Shown here: positions 33,727 through 43,540 of the stretch, piece after piece | Numbering within the stretch: position 1 is the stretch's first letter | Layout: each line of letters opens with the position of its first letter | Origin: Aureispira anguillae | GTDB taxonomy: Bacteria; Bacteroidota; Bacteroidia; Chitinophagales; Saprospiraceae | Length of the DNA stretch: 64,000 bases | Assembly (NCBI RefSeq): GCF_026000115.1 | Contig: NZ_AP026867.1 | Location: forward strand, 1,085,501-1,149,500 | Direction: 5' to 3' | Program-made: the position numbers and the translations under genes | Notes under the pieces: model-generated | Seen by the model: the letters and a program-made list of their open reading frames with translations, nothing else | Told to the model about the DNA's origin: nothing | Database searches by the model: none

Positions 33727-36279
33727 CTAATTTAAAAGATCATTAATGGATAAGTACTGGATATCTTTTGCTTGGAACTTATCGGTTGTTTTTAATTCAA
33801 TTGTTTTTTCTTCATTGGGCATTAAATCGAAATAATTATCACTCCAATTGCCTGCGGCATTTACGCTTACCAATAAATTCTTGACCAATGTATTGGCTTT
33901 TAAGGTTAACTGATAACCAGCTTGAGTGGCTATGAGTTGGCTGTTTAGTGTGTGCTTTTTTAAGTGTAATTTTTTGGGAATTTCCAGATAATACAAGCGC
34001 TGATAATTAAAATCGCTGCCCTTAAAATTTAGGCGGAGTACAACGGCATTATTGGGCTGTTGTTTTAATAACGTTGAAATATTATATTCAAAGGATAAAC
34101 CTGCTTGACCAGGAACTAATTTAACCTTATTTTCTTGTCTAGTGTTGATGACTTTTCCATCAAAATTGAGCACTTCTAGCTGCAAATTGCCCACAACGGG
34201 ATCTTTTCGATCAGAGACCAAATCTAGCTGTAATCGATTTTTGTCCAGTTTTTTGGCACTTAACAAAACTTCTTGGTACAAACTACGAATGTTGTAATGT
34301 AGCGCTTTCCAACGCCCAAAATAATCAACACTAGACCAAGATGGTCCAGGCCAACAATCGTTGATTTGCCAATACAGACTTCCCATGCAGTGCCCTTTAC
34401 TTTGTCGGTGGCTTTCTATTGCTAAGGTCAGCCCATAGGCTTGAGTCAATTGACTTAGATAAACAAAATTTTCAAAAGAAGTCGCTTTAGGATAGTAGCT
34501 TTCTAAATGTTTTTGAATCATGCCATTGCCGATATAGCTTTTTTGATGATGTTGCATCACTTCTGAGTCTAGGTTCCATTGGCTAGAATCAGCAAAAGCT
34601 TCAATTGTTTTCATGCCAGGAAAAGATTGAAAACCATATTCGCTCATGAAACGCCCCACATTAGTGGGGTAATTTTCAAAAGGCTCCCTACCATGCCACA
34701 CCCCCCAATAATGCATACTTTTGTGGTTGAAATTTTCAGCTTTTCCCCAATTGCTTAGAGGAGAACTAGAAACATAGGGGCGATGTGGACTCAATTTTTT
34801 TAATGTTTCGGGGATTAATTGCTTAAAAATGGTTTGATAACCTGTTATTATCGTGGTGGAATCGATGGGAGAGTAGCCAAATTGTTTTTGCCAGCCCCAA
34901 TTGTTCCAAGCAACTTCCATCTCATTATTGCCACACCAAAGCGCAATACAGGCATGATTTCTAAGACGGCGGACATTTTGTTGTATCTCTTTTTGTACGT
35001 TTTTTAAGAATGAAGTATCGCTAGGATACATACCGCAAGCAAACATAAAATCTTGCCAAACCAAGATGCCTTTTTCATCACAGCGGTCATAAAAATAATC
35101 TTCTTCGTAGATTCCTCCCCCCCAAACACGCAACATATTCATATTGGCATCTACTGCGTTTTGAATGAGGTTATCATACTGTTTGTGAGTGACACGGGGC
35201 AACAAGTTATCCTGAGGAATATAATTCGCTCCCTTCATAAAAACAGCTTGTCCATTTAGCCTAAAATAATAGCTTGTTCCAATAGAATCCGCTTCTTGTA
35301 TGAGCTCAATCTTTCTTAAGCCAATTTTTTGAGTTTCTGTGTGCAATATTTGAGTTCCCCTTTTTAATTCTACAGTAAACTGATTTAAATGAGGTTCGCC
35401 CAAACCATTAGACCACCAAAGTTTAGGTTTTTGTAAGGTGAAGTCCAATTGATAAGTTTTAGTTCCTGGAGTGACTTTGATCGGAGCCTTTTTAAGCAAC
35501 TTTCCTTCTTGTTTAATCAGAAGCTCTAAGGTTTCTTCTGCTGTCTCCAAATACTCAATTTCAATTTGCGTATTAATATGCGCCTGTTCTGGGGAGATAT
35601 TTACTTGTTCAAAATAAACATCATGCACCTTAGCAAAACGATAAGCCTCTATGCGAACGGGACGCCATATTCCCATTGTCACCATTCTTGGCCCCCAATC
35701 CCAACCAAAATGATAAGGGGCTTTTCGAACAAAAGGACTTACTTTGATAGCACCTGCATCATTCCCAGCAGGCAATTGATAGCCCAATTGATGGTAAGCC
35801 GCTTCTTTTTCTTTAATAGGAGATTTAAATCGTACTTGGATGCTATTTTCCCCTACTTTAAGATAGGGTTTGCAATTAACTCGCCAAGTGCAAAACATAT
35901 TATCAGCTTGTAATATGCTTTGACCGTTAATATAGACATCGGCATAAGTATCTAAGCCGTCAAAGACTAAATCAATTACGTCTTGTTCTAGTAAGCTTGC
36001 GCTAAGCTCAAATGTTCGTTGATATTCCCAATTCTCTAATTCAATCCAACCGATTTCTTTTTCATTACGGCCATAAAATGGATCTTTAATTAAGCCCGCT
36101 CTTAGCAAATCCAGTTGTACAACGCCAGGTACCTTAGCTTTTATCCAGCCTTCTTTACCAACTTGTTTAAATTGCCAATCTCCATTCAAAGAAATGGTTT
36201 CAATTGGTTGGATTTCTTTAGAACAAGCCGAAAAAATAAGCAAGAGAAAAAAAAGGCTATATGGATAATTTTGAGACAT
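33727..36279 (-). CDS. beta-mannosidase, glycoside hydrolase family 2, lipoprotein
   Basis: An 850-aa exoglycosidase that removes terminal beta-mannose. N-terminus with lipobox (LLLIFSACSKE). Domains in order: GH2 sugar-binding domain (about 25-200: GDWQFKQVG, WDWGPRMVT), immunoglobulin-like domain, TIM barrel with the acid/base WCGNNEME (Glu453) and the nucleophile MSEYGFQSFPG (Glu547), then C-terminal beta domains. The ALWCGNNE and WGGGIYEEDYFYD segments are diagnostic of beta-mannosidase. It is the last gene of a three-gene operon, starting 19 bases after cutC, so the pathway is probably N-glycan or mannose-containing oligosaccharide breakdown. Confidence 0.9.
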   Translation of the reverse strand: MSQNYPYSLFFLLLIFSACSKEIQPIETISLNGDWQFKQVGKEGWIKAKVPGVVQLDLLRAGLIKDPFYGRNEKEIGWIELENWEYQRTFELSASLLEQDVIDLVFDGLDTYADVYINGQSILQADNMFCTWRVNCKPYLKVGENSIQVRFKSPIKEKEAAYHQLGYQLPAGNDAGAIKVSPFVRKAPYHFGWDWGPRMVTMGIWRPVRIEAYRFAKVHDVYFEQVNISPEQAHINTQIEIEYLETAEETLELLIKQEGKLLKKAPIKVTPGTKTYQLDFTLQKPKLWWSNGLGEPHLNQFTVELKRGTQILHTETQKIGLRKIELIQEADSIGTSYYFRLNGQAVFMKGANYIPQDNLLPRVTHKQYDNLIQNAVDANMNMLRVWGGGIYEEDYFYDRCDEKGILVWQDFMFACGMYPSDTSFLKNVQKEIQQNVRRLRNHACIALWCGNNEMEVAWNNWGWQKQFGYSPIDSTTIITGYQTIFKQLIPETLKKLSPHRPYVSSSPLSNWGKAENFNHKSMHYWGVWHGREPFENYPTNVGRFMSEYGFQSFPGMKTIEAFADSSQWNLDSEVMQHHQKSYIGNGMIQKHLESYYPKATSFENFVYLSQLTQAYGLTLAIESHRQSKGHCMGSLYWQINDCWPGPSWSSVDYFGRWKALHYNIRSLYQEVLLSAKKLDKNRLQLDLVSDRKDPVVGNLQLEVLNFDGKVINTRQENKVKLVPGQAGLSFEYNISTLLKQQPNNAVVLRLNFKGSDFNYQRLYYLEIPKKLHLKKHTLNSQLIATQAGYQLTLKANTLVKNLLVSVNAAGNWSDNYFDLMPNEEKTIELKTTDKFQAKDIQYLSINDLLN

Positions 36280-36298
36280 GCTTAGTTACTTAAGAGAA

Positions 36299-37015
36299 TT
36301 AATTTCCGTTAATAATATTTAGGCAAGATTTGAGTTTTTCTACATCAAAAACTTTTTTTTGATATTCTGTGCTTGGAAAGTGGGGGTGTTTAAACCCTTC
36401 TATCTGCTCAATTGTTTGATGCGCTGTAAAATGAAATTCAGTCGCTCCGATTGTTTTTAGGGCTAGGATATTCTGCGGATTGACTCCAGCACCTGGCATA
36501 ATAACAATCCGCCCATTGGCTTTTTGGATTAACCCTTGGATCAAGTCTTGTCCTTCAATCGCTGTTTTCTTTTGTCCAGAAGTTAATATTCTATCCACAC
36601 CTAAATCAATCAATTGTTCTAAGGCTTGAAAAGGATTGCTGCATCGATCAAAAGCACGATGAAAGGTAATACGCATAGGACGAGCTAATTCAACAAGCGA
36701 TTGAGTTGTTTTAAGATCGATGCTACCATCTATATTTAGGGCTCCAATCACAACACCGTCTACCCCCAAAGACTGGCATAATTTGATGTTGTGTTTCATT
36801 TGCTCTATTTCATAAGCATTATAATAAAAATCCCCCCCTCTAGGTCGAATAATAACAAAAAGATCAATATCTATCGCTTTTCTTGTTGCTGCAATACAAC
36901 CTGCACTGGGGCTAGTTCCGCCCTCCAATAAATTGGCGCAGAGTTCTACTCGTTGAGCACCATAATGTTGAGCTAGGAGGGCTGCACTAGGACTATCTAA
37001 GCAAATTTCAATCAT
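36299..37015 (-). CDS. cutC: CutC family protein
   Basis: A 238-aa TIM-barrel protein of the CutC family. Visible features: MIEICLDSPSAALLAQHYGAQRVELC start, LLEGGTSPSAG, VIIRPRGGDFYY, ITFHRAFDRC and GVDRILTSGQ, then VMPGAGVNPQN. The family was named for copper homeostasis, but no biochemical role is established by this sequence. I chose the ATG at 37015; a GTG two codons earlier (37021) is in frame. It lies 14 bases after the hexosaminidase stop and 19 bases before the mannosidase, so a role linked to glycan use is more likely here than copper. Confidence 0.85.
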   Translation of the reverse strand: MIEICLDSPSAALLAQHYGAQRVELCANLLEGGTSPSAGCIAATRKAIDIDLFVIIRPRGGDFYYNAYEIEQMKHNIKLCQSLGVDGVVIGALNIDGSIDLKTTQSLVELARPMRITFHRAFDRCSNPFQALEQLIDLGVDRILTSGQKKTAIEGQDLIQGLIQKANGRIVIMPGAGVNPQNILALKTIGATEFHFTAHQTIEQIEGFKHPHFPSTEYQKKVFDVEKLKSCLNIINGN

Positions 37016-37029
37016 GTGCACAAATTTCT

Positions 37030-39303
37030 TTATTCTACAATGAATTCATCAATAAACAGCCAAGCCTCCGCTCCAGCGGCTGCATGCCAATCAGGGCAAT
37101 GCGCAATATTGTGGGCTTTTAGCCGAACATATCTTGCCGACTGATCTTTTAATGGAAGCTCAAAGGACTCTATAAACTCCCCCTCTTTTTGAGGAGAAGT
37201 AGTGTTTTTGATGCTACCAACGAGTGAAAATCTTTTGCCATCATCAGAAGTAAAAAAATCAACTTCAACGGGTAAGAAAATCCATGAGTCTTGTTTTTGA
37301 AAAAAGGAAACCGCTAGTTTCGATAAAGGCTGCGTTTTTTGTAAATCAATTGTTATTTCCATTGGTACCTTCTGAACCGCTTGCCAATTTCCATCTCTAA
37401 AATTACCACTTCCACGAGCGCCATTCGTTACTGCTGCGATACCGCCACCTGTATAATAAGAGCTATAATTATAACTCAATATAGGCTCTAGTCCATTTGC
37501 CAAATGTTTATTAAATGTTCGAGATAGCGCTTCACCATAAGGTTTTTCTTTTTTAAAGGCCTGAACCGTTAAGATGGTATTTTCCTTAAGGGCTATGGCT
37601 CCATCGTATTTTTGAGCGTTGGTAGAAGGAGTTGAGCCATCTGTTGTATAATATAAAGTCAGATCTTCAGCTCCTTTGGTCAACTTAATATTGATGCTTT
37701 GGGTTGAGGTAAATGTCTCTAAACGAATAGGAACAGTTTCGGCACCGTAGTGCACATCAAAAGCATCTAAGCTAGGATATTGTCCTTGTACTCGTTGATA
37801 AAATGCAGGGTAATCACGTTCCACAGGAGCAGACCAAAGCACTTCTGCCATTGCCAATAATCTAGGGAAAACCTTTTGATCTAAGACCTGTTCATTGGGA
37901 ACTCGTTCAGTCCACATATTGCATTCTCCTCCCAAAATAAAGGAATGTTTTTCTGTGGGAAGTGCTTTAGGGATTGGGTTAAATGAATAGACTTTTTCTA
38001 AATCAATGGCATTGAGTTTATAGTCAAAATAAGCATGACTGGTTGGTGAACTGATTGCATATTGGTTTTGATTGGCAGCGTCTAAAGCACCTCCCATCCC
38101 TCGCCAAGATTGAACAGTTGCATTTTCGGCTAACCCTCCTTCTAAAATTTCATCCCAACCAATAAGCTTTTTATTATGACGAGCCAGAAATTTAGCGATT
38201 CGCTTGATAAAATAACTTTGCAATTCGTGTTCATCTTTTAGCTGCTCCTCTTTGATTCTCTTTTGGCATTTTGCACAATGTTCCCATCTGTATTTGGGGC
38301 ATTCATCCCCTCCAATATGGATGTATTGGCTTGGAAATAGCTCAATAACTTCTGTTAATACATCTTCCAAAAATTGAAAGGTGCTATCATTTCCAGCGCA
38401 ATAAACATCTTTGAACACTCCCCATTTGGTTCCTACTTCCAGTTGTTTGCCTGTGCAAGACAAATGAGGGTAAGCAGCAATGGCTGCCTGAGAATGACCT
38501 GGTAGCTCAATTTCAGGAACAATTGTAATATGGCGTTCTTGTGCATAAGCAACCAGCTCTTTGATGTCTTCCTTACTGTAAAAACCTCCATAAGGTTTTC
38601 CATCTTTTCCTGTTCTCCAAGCGCTAATTTCTGCCAATTTAGGATATTTATCGATTGCTATACGCCAACCTTGATCTTCTGTTAGATGCCAGTGTAAGGT
38701 GTTCATTTTATAAAAAGCCAAGAGGTCAATGTATTTTTTAATTACTTCTTTGCTAAAAAAATGGCGGCAACAATCAAGTAACATACCTCGCCATTTAAAG
38801 GCTGGACTGTCGTTAATGGTTAGGGTAGGAAGCCCCCAAGCAGAACGTTTTTCTTTTTGGTGAAAATTAGGATGAAACAATTGACGTAAGGTTTGAATAC
38901 CTCTAAATATACCTGCTGCATCTGCACTATTAATGCTAATTCCATTACTGTCAATATTCATATAGTAGCTTTCCGCAGTGGTTGTTTCTGTTGATTTAAG
39001 CGTCCCAATTTGAATGTAATTAGTGGAACCAGTGGGCATTGTTGGAGCTGTTTTTAGCTCAAAAAAAAGTGAGGCATTCAGCAAGTTTTTTAAATACTGT
39101 GCTTCTTGTTCATAGGCAGCATCTGCAACGAGGACGGTTTCTTTATTGAGTACAAAAGTAGAGGAGGTCTTTGTTATTTTTTGAGGAAGGGGAACCACTG
39201 AAATTTCTTTACGAGTTAATAAGGCTTCTTCAGTGCTTTGTTCTGGTTGATTAATGCAACTTGCTAATAGGAGCAAGCAGAGAGCATATACGATATAAGG
39301 CAT
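37030..39303 (-). CDS. beta-N-acetylhexosaminidase, glycoside hydrolase family 20, lipoprotein
   Basis: A 757-aa exoglycosidase that removes terminal GlcNAc or GalNAc. Lipobox LLLLASC (Cys15 or so). GH20 N-terminal alpha/beta domain, then a TIM barrel with KMNTLHWHLTEDQGWRI, VPEIELPGHSQAA and the catalytic pair HIGGDECP (Asp333-Glu334). The C-terminal region has an FN3_7/chitobiase-like domain (TDGSTPSTNAQKY) and a F5/8-type C-terminal sugar-binding domain. Start ATG 39303; upstream in-frame sequence to 39354 has no support. First gene of the hexosaminidase-cutC-mannosidase operon. Confidence 0.92.
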   Translation of the reverse strand: MPYIVYALCLLLLASCINQPEQSTEEALLTRKEISVVPLPQKITKTSSTFVLNKETVLVADAAYEQEAQYLKNLLNASLFFELKTAPTMPTGSTNYIQIGTLKSTETTTAESYYMNIDSNGISINSADAAGIFRGIQTLRQLFHPNFHQKEKRSAWGLPTLTINDSPAFKWRGMLLDCCRHFFSKEVIKKYIDLLAFYKMNTLHWHLTEDQGWRIAIDKYPKLAEISAWRTGKDGKPYGGFYSKEDIKELVAYAQERHITIVPEIELPGHSQAAIAAYPHLSCTGKQLEVGTKWGVFKDVYCAGNDSTFQFLEDVLTEVIELFPSQYIHIGGDECPKYRWEHCAKCQKRIKEEQLKDEHELQSYFIKRIAKFLARHNKKLIGWDEILEGGLAENATVQSWRGMGGALDAANQNQYAISSPTSHAYFDYKLNAIDLEKVYSFNPIPKALPTEKHSFILGGECNMWTERVPNEQVLDQKVFPRLLAMAEVLWSAPVERDYPAFYQRVQGQYPSLDAFDVHYGAETVPIRLETFTSTQSINIKLTKGAEDLTLYYTTDGSTPSTNAQKYDGAIALKENTILTVQAFKKEKPYGEALSRTFNKHLANGLEPILSYNYSSYYTGGGIAAVTNGARGSGNFRDGNWQAVQKVPMEITIDLQKTQPLSKLAVSFFQKQDSWIFLPVEVDFFTSDDGKRFSLVGSIKNTTSPQKEGEFIESFELPLKDQSARYVRLKAHNIAHCPDWHAAAGAEAWLFIDEFIVE

Positions 39304-39455
39304 TATTAAGTTAATTTTGTACCGACCATTAGTTTGTTGGCGCGCAAAATACAAAGAATAATCATTTCGCCTTGTAAAATGGGATTAAATATTTATAAAT
39401 CATGTAAGTATGATTTTTTTGTTGTTGAAAATTCTAGTAGCTTGTGTTTGTAAAA

Positions 39456-39503
39456 TTGAAAATTTGAAAATGAGTTGATGTAACTCTATTTTCAAATTTT
39501 CAA
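39456..39503 (-). terminator. terminator-like hairpin after the S9 peptidase gene
   Basis: TTGAAAATTTGAAAAT and its complement pair over about 19 bp with a 1-base bulge. It lies in the 241-base space between the S9 gene and the hexosaminidase gene, so the two are probably separate transcripts. Confidence 0.65.
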
Positions 39504-39544
39504 AATTTACCAGTTGATAGCAGCAACAACCTCTATTCGATATT

Positions 39545-41734
39545 CTATTGATTGATGCCTTCTAGGTCCAATAAAAAGGCATATTCTAAAGCGGTTTCTT
39601 TAAAACGCTTAAAACGCCCCGAAGCACCACCATGCCCAGCTTCCATATTGGTGTGCATCATTAATAGATTCTGATCTGTTTTTTGATCTCTTAATTTTGC
39701 AATCCATTTGGCAGGCTCCCAATACTGAACTTGAGAATCAAACAACCCTGTTGTGATTAACATATTGGGATAATTTTGAGCTTTTACTTGATCATAAGGC
39801 GAATAAGATAGCATATAGTCATAAGAATCCTTGTTTTTAGGATTGCCCCATTCATCAAATTCATTGGTCGTTAACGGAATGGTTTCGTCCAACATAGTAG
39901 AAACAACGTCTACAAATGGAACAGCAGCAATCACTCCATTAAAAAGCTCTGGTGCCATGTTGACCACTGCACCCATCAATAAACCACCAGCACTGCCTCC
40001 CATAGCATATAAGTGATCATTAGCGGTATATTTTTCATCGATCAAATACTTAGCACAATCAATGTAGTCGTTAAAGGTGTTTATTTTATTGAACATTTTC
40101 CCATCTTCATACCATTCTCGTCCCATTTCTTCACCACCACGAATATGCGCAATTGCCCAAGCAAAACCTCTGTCCAATAAGCTCAATCTAGTTGAACTAA
40201 ACCATGGGTCCATTGAAGAGCCATAAGAACCATAAGCATAAAGTAAAAGCGGGTTTTTGCCATCGAGTTTCATTCCTTTTTTGTAAACAATAGAAATAGG
40301 AATTTTTTTACCATCTCTGGCATTGGCAAATAAACGTTGAGTTACGTATTGGTTGGGATCGTGCCCTCCAACAACCTCGGTTTGCTTTTTGAGTTCTTTG
40401 TCTTTAGTCCCCATATTATAATCATAAACGGAACTAGGGGTCGTTAAGGAAGAATAGCCAAAGCGTAGTTTTTCGGTATCAAATTCAGGATTATTACCAA
40501 CGTAAGCCACGTAAGCATCTTCTCCAAAATCTATGCTGTGTTGTTGTTGTGTTTTTTGGTCAATGATATTGATAGAGGTCGTCGCATTACCACGTTCACT
40601 AACCACCAAATAGTTTTTGAACACCTCTATGTCCTCTAATAGAACATCTTTGCGATGCGGAATAATTTCTTTCCAATTTTCTCTGCTTGTTGCATTGGCA
40701 GGAGTTTCCATTAGGCGGAAGTTTTGAGCCTTCCAATTGGTCACAACATAAAATTTATCTTCAAAATGATCTATGTTGTACTCATGATGCGGTTCTCTAG
40801 TCGCAAACTGCTCAAAAGCATCTTCTGGACGATCGGCATTTAGGATATGAAAATCACTAGAAATAGTACTCTTATTGTAAATAATAATGTATTTACCAGA
40901 TTTGGATCGATACACGCCTATATAAAAGGAAGGGTCCCGTTCAAAATAAACGATAAAATCGTTGGCTACATCATCTCCAAGGCGGTGACGCAAGATTTTT
41001 TCAGATAAGAGCGACACCTCATTTTTAGTTGTATAAAAATAAGTTTTGTTGTCATTAGCCCAAGCACCACTGCCGTCTGTATTTTGAATGCGTTCGGGCA
41101 AAAATTCTCCCGTTTCCAAATTTTTAAAACGAACGGTATAAATACGGCGACTAACCACATCTTCACTAAAAGCTAGTATTTTATTGTCGGGGCTAACTCT
41201 CAGACCCGTAGCAGCATAATAACTATGTCCCTCTGCCAGTTCATTGACATTGAGCATAATTTCTTCTTTAGCCTCTAAATTTCCTTTTTTTCGGCAATGA
41301 ATAGCATATTCTTGCCCTTTTTCATACTTGGTATAATACCAATAACCATTTTTGAAATAGGGGACAGAGGTATCGTCTTTTTTGATTCGATCGACGATTT
41401 CGGTGTATAGCTTTTCTTGGAAGGCCTCTGTATGCTGCATTTTGGAAGTCAAATAAGCATTTTCTGCATTTAGATAATCCAGCACTTTTTGAGTTTGGGC
41501 ATCAGGATTTTTTGCATTTTTTTGTTCATCAGTTAGACGCATCCAGAAGTAAGGATCTACTCTAGTATGACCATGTGTAACGATAACAGAATCTTTTTTT
41601 TCAGCGATTGGCGCTTTAACTACAGCATCTTGTACGGTAGTTTCTATTTCTTTTTCTTTTGACATTTGATTACAGGCATTTAGCGTTAAGCTAAAAATTA
41701 GGATAACAAAATAATAAGGTATTGTACGAAACAT
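39545..41734 (-). CDS. S9A prolyl oligopeptidase / oligopeptidase B-like lipoprotein
   Basis: A 729-aa serine peptidase. Lipobox near residue 20 (LTLNACNQ). N-terminal about 400 residues form the seven-bladed propeller (WMRLTDEQKN, FKNGYWYYTKYEKGQEYAIHC). The C-terminal alpha/beta-hydrolase domain has Ser581 in GGSAGGLLMG and His701 in AGHGGASGR, with the Asp expected in the TTGLFDSQVQYWEPAKW region. The AIAHIRGGEEMGREWYEDGK segment is typical of oligopeptidase B. It removes or cleaves short peptides, probably in the periplasm or on the cell surface. It lies downstream of susD, with a terminator between. Confidence 0.92.
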   Translation of the reverse strand: MFRTIPYYFVILIFSLTLNACNQMSKEKEIETTVQDAVVKAPIAEKKDSVIVTHGHTRVDPYFWMRLTDEQKNAKNPDAQTQKVLDYLNAENAYLTSKMQHTEAFQEKLYTEIVDRIKKDDTSVPYFKNGYWYYTKYEKGQEYAIHCRKKGNLEAKEEIMLNVNELAEGHSYYAATGLRVSPDNKILAFSEDVVSRRIYTVRFKNLETGEFLPERIQNTDGSGAWANDNKTYFYTTKNEVSLLSEKILRHRLGDDVANDFIVYFERDPSFYIGVYRSKSGKYIIIYNKSTISSDFHILNADRPEDAFEQFATREPHHEYNIDHFEDKFYVVTNWKAQNFRLMETPANATSRENWKEIIPHRKDVLLEDIEVFKNYLVVSERGNATTSINIIDQKTQQQHSIDFGEDAYVAYVGNNPEFDTEKLRFGYSSLTTPSSVYDYNMGTKDKELKKQTEVVGGHDPNQYVTQRLFANARDGKKIPISIVYKKGMKLDGKNPLLLYAYGSYGSSMDPWFSSTRLSLLDRGFAWAIAHIRGGEEMGREWYEDGKMFNKINTFNDYIDCAKYLIDEKYTANDHLYAMGGSAGGLLMGAVVNMAPELFNGVIAAVPFVDVVSTMLDETIPLTTNEFDEWGNPKNKDSYDYMLSYSPYDQVKAQNYPNMLITTGLFDSQVQYWEPAKWIAKLRDQKTDQNLLMMHTNMEAGHGGASGRFKRFKETALEYAFLLDLEGINQ

Positions 41735-41956
41735 AATGATTGTGTTCTGTAGAGTACAAATGTACTCTTTTTGAAAGATTGAACGCTAAGGAATAGGTTT
41801 TTAATTTTTGCGGTCAATGTATGATTCTAAATTTAGTGATTAAAATAAATGATATATAGTTTTATATTAACTTTTAGATAATCTTCACATTATTTTGACA
41901 AAAGCAACTGTTGGTTTGTAATCATTTTAGTAAGCCTTTCTGTAAAGTCTTAACAA

Positions 41957-41991
41957 AAAAAAACTGCAAGTCACATGACTTGCAGTTTTTT
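41957..41991 (-). terminator. terminator of the susCD operon
   Basis: AAAAACTGCAAGTCA pairs with TGACTTGCAGTTTTT around a tiny loop; on the minus strand a T-run follows. It lies 24 bases past the SusD stop at 42015. Confidence 0.9.
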
Positions 41992-42014
41992 AATATCAAA
42001 AAGCAGGTTGTTGA

Positions 42015-43514
42015 TTAATTAACGTCCCACCATAGTTTGGTATCTAAGTTATCTGTACCTCCTAAAAGAGAAACACCTTCTGCGTATTTATCGCCATTTA
42101 AGGTTTGTTCATCATTAGGATATATCATACGATGAGGAATGCTTGTGCCTTCCAAGGTACCATCAGCAGGAGCTTGAAGAATACCGAAATCTAATCTTCT
42201 ATACTCTGCCCAACCTTGAATTCCTTGCATATACAAAGCAATCCATTTTTGACGACCAATGATTTTCTTCCAAGATTCAGAACCTCTTAAGGTATTATAA
42301 TCTACGGTAGCTTGTGCAATATAGTTGTTAATATCTGTTAGAGAAAGCGTAGCTTGTGCATCCCAGAATTGCATAGAAGCCGTGATACCATTGTTATAAT
42401 GGGTAGCAGCATCACCAGCACCAGAAATACCACGTTCAGCAGCTTCTGCCAACATAAACTCTACCTGTGCATAATCCAAATAGATACCAGGAGCGCTTTC
42501 AGCCAATACTTGTGCGTTTCTTTGAGAAATATCATCATTAGCAGTTAAGGCAGCATTTGCTTCAGAAAGACCATAAACTTCTCCAACATAGTTACCTGAA
42601 TTAACAGCAGGAGCATAATAAAAGCCAACTCTTGGATCATTTAAACGCTGTAACTCATCAACCATAGTACTGGAAGCTGCAAAGTCGTTACGAGTTTTGT
42701 AATCTTCCGATTGAGGATTGTTGTTTGGAGCACCTGCTACATAAGAAAATAAGGCGTTGTCTGCATTAGATTCAAATACACCACTGGCAATTGCTTCTGA
42801 TACAGCTGTAGCCGCTGTAGTAGGTTCTACATCTGCCATACGAAGTGCAACACGCATTTTTAGTGAGTTCGCCAATTTTTTCCATTTGACTACATCACCA
42901 TCATAAATAACATCTCCTTTTAAAGAATTGTCACTCACGTCAAAAGCATTAATAGCTTCATCCAACTTCGCTAATAAACCAGTATAGACCTCTTTTTGAG
43001 AATCGTATTTAGGAAAAGGATACTCCGCACCTTGTAGTGCTTGAGAAAATGGAATTGGTCCCCAACAGTCGGTCATGTTTTGGTATAACCAAGCTTGTAA
43101 CACCTTGGCAACAGCAATTTGGTTTTCAGTTTTACCAAAACCAATATAATCATTAGGCGCAGTCTCATTCAGACGAATAATTTCTTGCAAATCTTGTAAT
43201 GGGCGAGAATAAAAATAAGACCAATAATTATTGGTAACCCCTACTCTAAATGCATATCTAGATTCATTGCTATATTGGTTCGATGCCCAATATTGAGCCA
43301 ATTGATTCCCTCTGCGGCTATTGAACCACTCATCCCAAGTAAAATCCATCATATATTTCTGTGCATTGCTCAACAGAAATGAAGTAGAAGTGCTACTTGG
43401 TTCATTAGGATCTGTATTTAATTGTTCATAGTGCTTTTTACAAGCCGATAAGCTAGCAGCCATACAAACACTAAACAGTCCATATTTGATATATTTATTA
43501 AATTGAATTTTCAT
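42015..43514 (-). CDS. SusD/RagB-family nutrient-binding lipoprotein
   Basis: A 499-aa surface lipoprotein that caps a SusC-type pore and binds the ligand before import. Lipobox LSACKK at about residues 20-25, then the family start HYEQLNTDPNEPS. The mid-region has TPR-like helices (EVYTGLLAKLDEAINAF), and the C-terminus holds EFMLAEAAERGISG and a KWIALYMQGIQGWAEYRR segment that resembles the SusD_C end. The ligand is unknown; it belongs to the SusD-like_2/RagB group of peptide or mixed-substrate systems. Located 26 bases after susC. Confidence 0.92.
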   Translation of the reverse strand: MKIQFNKYIKYGLFSVCMAASLSACKKHYEQLNTDPNEPSSTSTSFLLSNAQKYMMDFTWDEWFNSRRGNQLAQYWASNQYSNESRYAFRVGVTNNYWSYFYSRPLQDLQEIIRLNETAPNDYIGFGKTENQIAVAKVLQAWLYQNMTDCWGPIPFSQALQGAEYPFPKYDSQKEVYTGLLAKLDEAINAFDVSDNSLKGDVIYDGDVVKWKKLANSLKMRVALRMADVEPTTAATAVSEAIASGVFESNADNALFSYVAGAPNNNPQSEDYKTRNDFAASSTMVDELQRLNDPRVGFYYAPAVNSGNYVGEVYGLSEANAALTANDDISQRNAQVLAESAPGIYLDYAQVEFMLAEAAERGISGAGDAATHYNNGITASMQFWDAQATLSLTDINNYIAQATVDYNTLRGSESWKKIIGRQKWIALYMQGIQGWAEYRRLDFGILQAPADGTLEGTSIPHRMIYPNDEQTLNGDKYAEGVSLLGGTDNLDTKLWWDVN

Positions 43515-43540
43515 AAGAATTCGATAATTTTCGTTTTTGA

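Noticed and set aside
39336-39350. TATTTTG promoter-like string upstream of the hexosaminidase
   Set aside because: One base shorter than TAnnTTTG and no -33 TTG at the right spacing; too weak to list.
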